DNA of 64,000 nucleotides from Ceratopteris richardii. Taxonomy: Eukaryota; Streptophyta; Polypodiopsida; Polypodiales; Pteridaceae. The position numbers and the translations under genes are program-made. The stretch is from contig CM035416.1 of the NCBI GenBank assembly GCA_020310875.1, positions 1,090,556-1,154,555 on the forward strand, written 5' to 3'. The notes under the pieces are model-generated. The model worked only from the letters and a program-made list of their open reading frames with translations, was not told where the DNA came from and searched no databases. Below, one piece after another: positions 13,038 to 20,990 of this stretch; within the stretch, counting starts at the first letter, position 1; every line of letters begins with the position of its first letter.

Positions 13038-13339
13038 GGTTCGTACATGGAATAACATGCCACTATTTATTAAGTATAATCCATGTTACATTCTAGTCCT
13101 CCAGAGATGCACATGGTCCGAGTTTGCCATCGCTGTTAAGAACGTCAAAGGTGGTGAATTATGTGTATCTAGCACCTCCACAAGGACATGCCTTAGTTGC
13201 ATATATGATTTCCACCATCCGTCATTGGAGTCTTAGACTACAGAACACCCCGGATGTGATGGCACAAATGTGTATGAAGATATTTGAATTAATGTTGATC
13301 ACATTCAGAACATTCAAAAACATTAAAGACCCACATTTC
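13038..13339 (+). pseudogene. Plus-strand fragment of a related element's post-pol coding region
   Basis: The translation (WNNMPLFIKYNPCY and, further on, MISTIRHWSLR, VMAQMCMKIFEL, TFKNIKDPH) closely resembles the C-terminal globular domain of the post-pol protein of E4 (about 38150-38460, minus) and, more distantly, of E3. Similarity ends near 13339. It is the piece of an older plus-strand element into which E1 inserted; the rest is off the left side or lost. It is a fossil fragment. Confidence 0.82.
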
Positions 13340-13579
13340 TGAGGAGTCGGCATCACTGCAGGTGTTGACCTAAGCACCAACTTAGGAACTTGTGGAGAAA
13401 GAGACTATACCTCAATCCCCCTCAAGTGCATATAGTGGGGATTCACGCTTTAATTATCAATCCGATGAGTATACAAACCTAGCCGAGTGTATGAGGACAT
13501 GCATTCAAATGATGATCAATGCAAATGAACTACTCAAAGAGTGCAAACAAGGTAAAAATTGATCCAAACAAGCTTCAAC
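13340..13579 (+). other. Unassigned 240-bp stretch
   Basis: No clear match to the other elements. A short plus-strand reading segment at about 13386-13560 (with EYTNLAECMRTCIQMMINA) faintly recalls the region of Gag just before the first protease (EIERMKMCMKLVEQAQ in E3), but the likeness is weak. It may be a diverged retroelement remnant. Confidence 0.35.
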
Positions 13580-14254
13580 TGTCAGTTATGATGTCACGAT
13601 ACTTGGTGCAACAGCCAACAGTAAATCGAGCTTTTCTCTCAGCTCTGAACTTCAAATATAGCGAATAGCATATGCGTTTCGAAGCTCTCGAGAAGACGCA
13701 TTCAATGGTGGTAGTTTCACTCAATTCTGACACTCCTACTTCAATTTATGAGCAAAATACTGAGTCACGGGAAAACCTTCCTACGCTTCAGCACTTCCTA
13801 CACTTCGCACATACCTTAACAATAGCAAACAAACACTTTCATGGATAGACAACACTTCCTAACACTCTTTCCAAGCAATACACATGCACACAAGCTCACA
13901 AAGAAGAAGATACAGAGAGGAGAAGACACAAATTCGAATTTCTGTGCTCTTGATTCTGACAATGGAAAAAAGTCTTTACAAAGAGTCACAAATTGACTTA
14001 TATACTTGTGCCCTAAAAATGGTCCTTTCATACAAGAGACCTGCACTTTATTCACTAAAAGACTAATTTCCTACTAATTTACATGGGTAAGCTTCTAATC
14101 TTCTGTGGGGATGCATCTAGAGGACTCCTCTAGTGCATTTACAACGGAAAATATATTACAAGAATGGTTATAATACAAAAATAAGGTGTCCAAATTGAAA
14201 AAATTTTGGGGCCCATCTTTTTCTCTGCCTTGCGCTCTCTTTAGCTCTGCAACA
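13580..14254 (-). repeat. Probable LTR of a related family, minus orientation
   Basis: On the minus strand it would begin TGTTGCAGAGC directly after a purine-rich tract (AAAGAGGGGGAGAG), as LTRs in this lineage do. It contains the U3 palindrome CTAGAGGAGTCCTCTAG (14117-14133) and a TATA-like TATATAAG near 14000, in the same order as the E3 LTR. The right edge at 14254 is well supported. The left edge at a TG near 13580 is only a guess; the right length (about 675 bp) is typical of the window's LTRs. Confidence 0.5.
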
Positions 14255-14914
14255 CTCTCCCCCTCTTTGTCTCTGTCGTCCCTTGACAGGCTTTATCTTC
14301 TTGTCTTTACTTTGTTGTCCGCATGCATCTTTTGGTCATCTTTTGGTCAGTTTTGCCGCCTGGTTGGACTGGCATTCCGTTTTAATGGCCCTGTTGTTGA
14401 TTTTTCTTTTACATCCTCTCAGCCTGATGCATTTCTATTGCCTGTCCTTTTCTTTTCATCGCCCGCAACCCTTGGTCAGTTCTGCCTGTTTGTTAAACAG
14501 GTGTTCAGTTTTGATGGCCTCTTCTTAATTCTTGTTTTACATTCTCTGGGCCTGATGCATTTGTCTTGCCTAATAAGCCGGGTTGCCACGCACGCCACCA
14601 GTGGAAGGTATGAGGATATGATGCTTCAGTCTTCGATCTGGACGTTCCAAAGATCAAGAGGTTGAAGCACCCTCTTGTGGTTTCGGAACCGCTAGATATC
14701 TTCTTGCACTTCTTCATGGATACTTGTTGGCCCTAGTTCCTCCTTCCACCTACGTGCTTTTTCCTTGATATGTGCCCCTGCGGGGCTCTGTGCAGAGATG
14801 GGTGTTGCGCCCCTGCGGGGCTTCTTGCAGAGATGTCTTCAGATATTACCTTTTTATTGAAGCTTCTTTCGTTGTCTTCTTCTTTTCTTCTTTTTGCTTG
14901 ATTCTCCCTCAACA
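14255..14914 (-). repeat. Segment between two PPT-like/LTR-edge sites, with short tandem duplications
   Basis: This 660-bp stretch lies between two similar junction sequences: on minus, GGGACGACAGAG followed by a purine tract and TGTTG occurs both at about 14255-14280 and at about 14910-14945. Inside are two imperfect copies of a roughly 130-bp unit (about 14335-14570, sharing GGTCAGTT and GCCTGATGCATTT) and two copies of a 35-bp unit at 14773-14835, each with the hairpin GCCCCTGCGGGGC. It may be an unusually extended U3 of the E2 3' LTR, or a remnant of another copy. No gene is visible. Confidence 0.45.
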
Positions 14915-14949
14915 CTGCCCCCCTCCTGGACTCTGTCGTCCCCGACAGG

Positions 14950-15680
14950 CTTTGACGAGCGACGGGCATATGTTCTATATATTTTCTGCTCTGTTTCATT
15001 AAGCAAATTGGCTTCACGTATCATTAACTGTTTCCATTGTTCTGCCTTCACACCATCATTGGGTGGCTGTCTGTGGTCTGCGAAGAAGCTGAGTTCGTAT
15101 GCCACTAATCTGGCATTCAAATTAGAGGACATCTTCAAAAAGACTTCTGAATCAATTTCAAAAAATCTTGTAAAGAACGCTTCTTCAAACGTTTGCATAT
15201 ATATACTTGGCAAAAACATCAATCTGGAATAATAAGCCATTATTGTCGATCGGCTAGGCATAACAGATAGATAAAAAATGAGGATCTTTGTGCCCTGATT
15301 AATACCAATGAAATTCAAAAATGTGTAGGCCGCATGCTTGAAGATGTTCAATACTGTAAGTATCATACTTAGTATTTTATTTGTCATTTTGACAGTTAAG
15401 TCGGGTACTGTCGCATAATTCTGTAGCCAAAATTCGATGGTCTTGACCATATAATCTTCCGTTGGCAAGTAATTATGTAGCGGGCTTGGAAGCAGAGGGT
15501 AATTCAGCCACTGTTTATTTATAGCGCCATTTCTTTGCAGGTCCAAAAATTCTCTAGTATCCCTTCGGCGTGGTATAGGACAAAAGGAAGGGTTTACCTG
15601 TAAGAAATAAGGTGTTGCTTGCCAATGCACCCTTAGTGTAGGATGTTTCTCCAAAAACTTCCTTCTCCAAACCGGTTGTG
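14950..15680 (-). pseudogene. E2 post-pol protein, C-terminal domain
   Basis: The translation carries KQWLNYP, a YLPTEDYMVKTIEFW segment, STIMAYYSRLMFLPS and QTFEEAFFTRFFE. It aligns in order with the C-terminal globular domain of the E3 and E4 proteins (KEWLNYP, TVSYMIATIRHW, AYAWHARIRYLPA, KQTFDDMFTMGFWE). The shared pattern in a family this diverged argues that the domain is an old and functional part of the lineage. Its biochemical role is unknown. A lysine/arginine-rich run ends it. Confidence 0.75.
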
Positions 15681-16154
15681 CAGCTTCAAACTCTTCTTGA
15701 GTGTAAGCGAATGCGTCATGTTTGAAATTCAGCTGCTCATCTGGGCTTTTTTGTGTAACCTTCTTTATTTATTGTCTTGTTTTCTCTTTCAATAATCCGT
15801 ATGGAATTTTGAAAGGCTTCATAATCTTCTCCAAGTCTTTACCTTTAATCTTTGCCTCTTTCATTACCTTGATGACTTCATTTTCAAAACTTTCTGTCAA
15901 TCGGGACACCACTAGTGCTCGCTCCTTCTGACTTATTTCTGCAGTGTATGGCATTGGATGATCATCATGTATATCCGCCATCTGCTCATGTATTGGAGAA
16001 TGATAAATCCGGGGAGATAGAGGACGTACCTCTACCTCGTCAGTAGGAGTTTCCTTAGCTGGCTCTACTGGTGTCCCGATTGGTGTTTTTTGTTTTACTT
16101 GGATCTCTGACTGTGGTATACGTTCAGTCTGCAGACTCCTTCTCTTTCCTATAG
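15681..16154 (-). other. E2 remnant between tail and post-pol domain
   Basis: Decayed retroelement sequence with only short readable pieces, for instance a charged stretch at about 15769-15981 (minus) with MADIHDDHPMPY. It sits between the IWVPK-like tail and the C-terminal post-pol domain. I recognise no complete domain here. Confidence 0.5.
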
Positions 16155-17100
16155 CTATTCTTCTTTGGCTGTTGCCCTTAGACCATATTGGTTCTCCTTA
16201 TGCATTGGTTCATCGTTTTGGTTTAGCTTCTTTGGAGCACATGATTTTGGAATCCATATTTGCACTCGATCTGGTTGGGCGGCTACTACTTTCTTTGGAA
16301 TCCATATCCTAGCACTTCGTCGTTGACTTTGGTGCTCAAAATGATTTGCCTTCTTGTTTGATTGGTTGTTCTGATGTCGACGATGTTTCTGTTGTTGAAA
16401 ATATGCATCCCTTTGATCCTTTCTTATCCAAGCTTGTTTAGTGTACGGAATAGGGTATATTCTAATAGGTACAGACTCTGGATTACTCAGAGGACTAGTC
16501 TCTCTTGTGCATGGTGCTTCACTGAGGTTGGTTCCAGATTGAATGACACTCTTGTGACTTGCTAGATTAGAAGATGGTATGCAAGTAGGATTCAGTGTGT
16601 CCTCACATGAAGTACTTGATGAAGGGGTTTCTATCGTGCTAGTGAACATACATTCATGACTGTGTTCATTAGAGTGAATTTTTGGCTCGATGCTTGCAGC
16701 TTTGATTGGGCGTTCGTCTAGCAAACTGAATACTTCACGATGTCCTATCCTGGTTGAGATGTATCCTAAAGCAAATTGAATGGTCACCTCATATTTGTAT
16801 ATCCAGTCTTGAGCTAACACTACATCTTTGAGTAAATCCTGATCATGACACACTAATAGCTTCTGTTCCATAGTGTTGTTGCCAAGAAGCAGAGGTAAGG
16901 TGATTTCACCTATACATTGAGTAATTGTTCCTCCTATTCCTATCAACTGTGCCATCGATGGACGTAATTCCTCCTTGATTTTTTGAGTCAGAGAAAGTTT
17001 GATACAGCTTATGGCGGCTCCTGTGTCAATGAGAGCATCCACTCAGTGGTACTCCATTTTACACGCTCCCACATTCAAATATGGTTGTGTTCTCTGTGGG
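16155..17100 (-). pseudogene. E2 second retropepsin-like domain and IWIPK tail
   Basis: ALIDTGAAISCIKLS and the later VVLAQDWIYKYEV mark an aspartic-protease-like fold located after the integrase, as in E1, E3 and E4. The tail again repeats a tryptophan motif (KQAWIRKD, ARIWIPK, VQIWIPK). The DTGA triad is the commoner form of the retropepsin active site. The presence of the domain in this divergent family shows that it is not a private gain of the E3 family. Confidence 0.82.
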
Positions 17101-17149
17101 CCTAGGTTTTTAGTGGCTCTAAAATTAGCCATTGGGATGAGTTCTTCTC

Positions 17150-18740
17150 CTAGTCGATATCTCTCATCTCTCTCTCTCATCCACTCTTTCCGTTTCTTCA
17201 TTCGTTCTAGTGCTTCCTGTCTCCCTTCTTCTCGTATCCTTTCCTCCTCGATGCGTCTATTCTTGCCCTTGATAAATCGTGACATTGTTTCTTCAGTCAA
17301 CGGTTCTAGATATTTTTTCACTCGACATCCACTGATATAGTTTGGTAATACTTCCCCATCTAGGGTTGCTAAGCTGATGGCTCCACTTGTCGATATACGA
17401 TTGATGATTAATGGGCCATATCCTCTCTTCTGCAACTTCTTAGCGTGTTGTTTCAAGGTATATACCAAAACTAAATCTCCTTCCTTCAAATTTTTGTCTT
17501 TAATGTGAGCATCAAAGTAGGCTTTCTATCACCGTTTAGCAGCATAAATGCCTGCTATTGCTTGTAACCTAGTTTCGTGAAGCCTTTCTATTTGATCCAA
17601 TTGAGCTGATAGTTCATGTCCCGTCCACTCGTAAGTGGTTGCTACTCTGAGAGTGGGAATTAAGAAATCAATTGGTAAAATAGCATTTTGTCCATACACT
17701 AAGTTAAAAGGAGTAGTGCCTATGGCGGTTTTGTAGGCTACTCGAAATGCGCATAAAGCATGATGTAATTGCTTATCCCAATCAGATCTACCATTGTTCA
17801 TAATTTTTGTGAGAACTGTACACAAGATTTTATTCGAACTTTCGGCTTACCCATTGGCTTGTCGGTGATAAGGAGCTGATTTCTTATGAATTACCAAGAA
17901 TTCATTCAGTAAGGCTTCTATAACTTCATTCACAAAGTGCGTACCTCTATCACTCACAATTTCTATCGGTAGTCCAAATCTAGTGAAAACGTTCTCAAAG
18001 AGAAATTTGGTCGTAGTTCTTGCGTCATTTTTCTTGGTTGCTTTGGCTTCAACCCATTTGGTCAGATAGTCTTTGGCTACAATTATATATTCGGCATGGG
18101 ATCCTTTTGCTGGTGGGCTAATAGGTCCTATGAAGTCTATTCCCCATTTAGTGAAAGCTCTGGCACTCATCATGGGTCTCAGTGGCATCTCATCTCTTCT
18201 AATTGGATATTTTGTTCGTTGACAAGTATCACATCATTGCACATATGTTACGGCATCTTGATGTAGGGTTGGCCACCACATTCCAGCAAAGAGGATCATT
18301 TTTGCTGTTTTATCTGTAGAGAAGTGTCCTCCTGCAGCTCCTGTATGTGCCATCTCTAAAACAGCAAGATATTCGTCTTCATGAATGCATAATCCTAATT
18401 GATTATCTCTCCGTCGCTTGAAAAGTTGTTTTCCTATAATGGCATAATCCTTGCTCTGTTCTATAAGTGCACGTTTCCTTGCTGAAGTGGCTCCTTCTGG
18501 GTATTCTTGGGTCTTTAAGAATTTTAGCAGAGGCATGCTCCATCTCGGTGCTACTGTGGAGTAGCATAGAGTGGAGTTCTCTTCTGGATTTTGTTCTTGA
18601 CAGGTTTGGCAGGCTGATACATAGTTATGTGCATCCCTCTGCATGGTTGGCCAATATATGCCTAATCTCCTCAGGGTTTGCGATGTTCTGTTTGCATTCA
18701 AATGAGTTTTCCATTGATTTACATGTGCTTTCTGAAGCCA
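17150..18740 (-). pseudogene. pol: E2 integrase region with two HHCC domains
   Basis: An HHCC domain (HVNQWKTH...CQTC) lies beside the E3 insertion point. A second follows (HTGAAGGHF with the WWPTLHQDA segment), then the core (WGIDFIGP, VSDRGTHF, the YHRQANG region) and a GPY/F-like region (KRGYGPLIINRIS). E3 inserted into the start of this region, separating it from the RNase H part at 35297. Confidence 0.82.
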
Positions 18741-18743
18741 CAT
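18739..18743. repeat. Target-site duplication of E3, left copy (CACAT)
   Basis: CACAT stands directly before the TG of the 5' LTR and again directly after the CA of the 3' LTR at 35292-35296. Five base pairs is the usual footprint of Ty3/gypsy integration. Confidence 0.95.
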
Positions 18744-19321
18744 TGTTGACAGGATGCGGGAAGAAGCAAGTATGGACACACATGAAGATCTAGCACTGAG
18801 GCAACCCTTATTTTTTTCAAAACCCCCACATCATTCTAAAGTGATTCTCATCACTACGAACCCTTGTAAATATCATTTCACCTTTTTGTAGCTCCATTTT
18901 GTACAAGCCGAGGAGTCCTCGAGCTTGGGGAGCCTTAGATGTAGTTGCCTGTCAATTTTCATAATTTTTAGATCTCGTTTGGGCCCTCAAATAAGCCCCG
19001 GAACCTAATTTTTAACTAGGCCGGACACTAGGTCTGAACAGAGCCAAAGCTAGTCAAAAACTATAAATAGAGCTAGAGAGCTCATTTTGGGGGTTAGCTT
19101 CTTGTAGTTCGAGCTTGTATGAGAACTTTCTTGCAATAGAAGTGATTCCATTGTCTTACTCTCTTTGTTCTTACTGTGTGTGCGCGTGTGTGTGTATGTG
19201 TGTGCATGCTTGTGTGCTTCTCACTCACGCACTTGTGCTTCCACTTGCTCGTGGTCTTCATACCATCCTCATGTCTTCCCGGATTGACATTAAAGGAGGT
19301 GCTTCTCATCACTGAGCTACA
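18744..19321 (+). repeat. 5' LTR of E3
   Basis: It starts TGTTGACAGG and ends GAGCTACA. U3 holds the palindrome CGAGGAGTCCTCG at 18909-18921 and the block CCTAATTTTTAACTAGG upstream of the TATA box; the transcribed part has a GT-rich microsatellite at about 19175-19215. It differs from the 3' LTR at about 18910 and 19042, the first of these within the palindrome. Confidence 0.97.
19061..19070 (+). promoter_or_regulatory. TATA box of the E3 5' LTR
   Basis: CTATAAATAG is the best TATA match in the LTR and is kept at the same place in E1 (12710-12719), E4 (37286-37295 and 53198-53207) and E5 (57724-57733), with CTATAAAAAG in E6. Transcription would start about 30 bp downstream, near the conserved AGAGAGCTCATTTT block. 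Confidence 0.75.
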
Positions 19322-19329
19322 CCAAATTT

Positions 19330-19351
19330 TGGCGCCGTTGCCGGGGATCGA
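19330..19351 (+). other. Primer-binding site of E3, tRNA-Asp type
   Basis: TGGCGCCGTTGCCGGGGA followed by TCGA lies 8 nt after the LTR. All 22 nt are complementary to the plant tRNA-Asp(GUC) 3' end, reaching beyond the usual 18 nt through the T stem into the T loop. Athila-group elements are known to use tRNA-Asp, but primer choice alone does not prove membership. Confidence 0.92.
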
Positions 19352-19403
19352 GCTTTGAGGACGAGCGTGTGATGGTAAGACGTAGAGAGGACGCGTTGGA
19401 ATG

Positions 19404-19572
19404 GTAAGTAGTAGGTAAATTTCTGATTTTTCTCCATCTCCATCTTCATCTTCACCTCCTTCTCCACTACATATCCCCTCTTCCTTTTCTTTCCCTCATT
19501 TGTTGTGTGCGAGTTTGAGAGAGAGCGATTGTGCGTGCTTGTATTTGTGCGTTTTTTGCATGTTTCTTGCAG
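19404..19572 (+). other. Candidate leader intron of E3
   Basis: An ATG|GTAAGT donor-like site at 19404 and a pyrimidine-rich TTTCTTGCAG|G acceptor-like site ending at 19572 bracket a T-rich, intron-like stretch. Matching pairs exist in E1 (12376 to 12193, minus) and E5 (58068 to 58242). A later acceptor-like site, TTTTTGCAG|GAAC, ends at 20532 on the far side of the array. Splicing to it would remove the array from the RNA. No transcript evidence is available. Confidence 0.45.
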
Positions 19573-19767
19573 GTGGCAGCTCCATCATCATCTCCAGCAA
19601 GCTCGGCAGGTACAGAAATTATCTGCACTGTTCCCGAGGCGTTGAGCTCGAGCTATCGCGACACTCCAAAAATCTCGACTTCTCACGATTCTGAGTGCAC
19701 CACGGCATTGCGCAGGCCTAGAGCTCCTAGGAACCCTAGATAGAACAGGAAAATTCACCATATCCTG

Positions 19768-20280
19768 AGGTATCGCGACACCCCGTGAGCTATCGCGACA
19801 CTCCAAGGTATCGCGACACCCCGTGAGCTATCGCGACACTCCAAGGTATCGCGACACCCCGTGAGCTATCGCGACACTCCAAAGTATCGCGACACCCCAA
19901 GGTATCGCGACACTTCGAGCTATCGCGACACTTCAAGGTATCGCGACACTCCGAGCTATCGCGACACCCCAAGGTATCGCGACACTCCGAGCTATCGCGA
20001 CACCCCAAGGTATCGCGACACTTTGAGCTATCGCGACACCCCAAGGTATCGCGACACTTCGAGCTATCGCGACACCCCAAGGTATCGCGACACTCCGAGC
20101 TATCGCGACACCCCAAGGTATCGCCACACTCCGAGCTATCGCGACACCCCAAGGTATCGCGACACTCCGAGCTATCGTGACACCCCAAGGTATCGCGACA
20201 CTCCGAGCTATCGCGACACCCCAAGGTATCGCGACACTCCCAGCTATCGCGACACCCCGACCCGACCTATCGCGATACCC
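19768..20280 (+). repeat. Leader tandem array of E3, 18-bp units with TCGCGA core
   Basis: About 28 units alternate between two types, CTATCGCGACACCCCAAG and GTATCGCGACACTCCGAG, giving an 18-bp unit and a 36-bp higher-order repeat; the first few units are 19-20 bp. All but two keep the TCGCGA core exactly. One isolated unit sits at about 19649-19668. The 18-bp period keeps frames open on both strands, so the apparent SYRDTPRYRDTP proteins are artefacts. The array is in the untranslated leader. Confidence 0.95.
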
Positions 20281-20990
20281 GGCCATTAACGCATGAAAAA
20301 TGAGAGTTAATTTTTGAGTGAATGAAAGGGTAGTTGAGCTTGAATTTTGACATATTGGTATAACTTAGAACCTTGGTAGGGGGCAAAAGGCATAGAAACC
20401 AGAGATAGGTGGGACTAAGTGATTCTCAGAGACAGGGGGTACAGTGAGCTACCCAAGGGGGTTAAAATTATTGAAGCGGGTCTTTCAAATACTTGTGGCA
20501 ATAAAGCTATACTAACTGGTGAGTTTTTGCAGGAACTTTGTGGGCACTCAAGGCAATCAAAGCAAGCTAGCAAGGGCGAGTACCGGGCTTGGGAGAAGGC
20601 TTCCTGGGCTTGCATAGCTGTCGGGTCAACCAGCTGATTGAGGTTGGAAGATCTCATAACCCTCCTTTGTCAAATTCCTAGCCTAGGCTAAGTACGACTT
20701 AGGTGTGGTAATTAACTAGGGCAACGTTAGGCACGAATCAAGTCCAAGAGAATTAATCAACCAAGTGCAAGAAAGTAAATAGGTCTTAAGTGCGAAGACA
20801 CTAAGGGACAAAAAGGTAAACGGGAATCGATCACTCATCAAGTGCGGAAATTCACTTAAGTACTCCTGACGACGCAATTTCAGACAAGACCATAAACATA
20901 CTATTCAACTAAAAAGAACAAAGTGATTGGTGCAAAATCAGCCTGCAACGAGAATGTGCTTGGGTTCCAGGGGGTGAATAAATCAGGCTT
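20281..20990 (+). other. E3 leader between array and gag
   Basis: About 700 bp of leader, well conserved with E1 (10566-11460, minus) and E5 (58860-59699). It contains the acceptor-like TTTTTGCAG|GAAC at 20532 with an upstream CTAAC branch-like site, and stretches such as TAGCCTAGGCTAAGTACGAC. No gene is seen. Conservation among copies is expected from common descent. Confidence 0.7.

Larger units (their letters stand above)
14915..18743 (-). mobile_element. E2, left block: integrase, second protease-like domain, post-pol region
   Basis: E2 is the old minus-strand Ty3/gypsy element that hosts the later insertions. This block holds its downstream part and ends at a purine-rich PPT (14915-14927). 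The last 5 bp on the right (CACAT, 18739-18743) are the target site duplicated by E3. The sequence is clearly diverged from E1, E3 and E4 and represents another family of the same lineage. It is heavily broken (more than ten breaks over the element) and the oldest identifiable insertion in the window. Confidence 0.88.

Noticed and set aside
13386-13560. Host exon or small gene
   Set aside because: Short, without splice or start support, and with a faint likeness to retroelement Gag; left unassigned.
19115-19358. Small frames in the LTRs around the GT repeat (also near 12422-12692, 35085-35370, 52910-53116, 57772-58036)
   Set aside because: They are in non-coding LTR R/U5 sequence and are translations of the microsatellite and its flanks.
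19768-20280. CRISPR-like array
   Set aside because: Units are contiguous without unique spacers, in a plant retroelement leader, and no cas genes are present.
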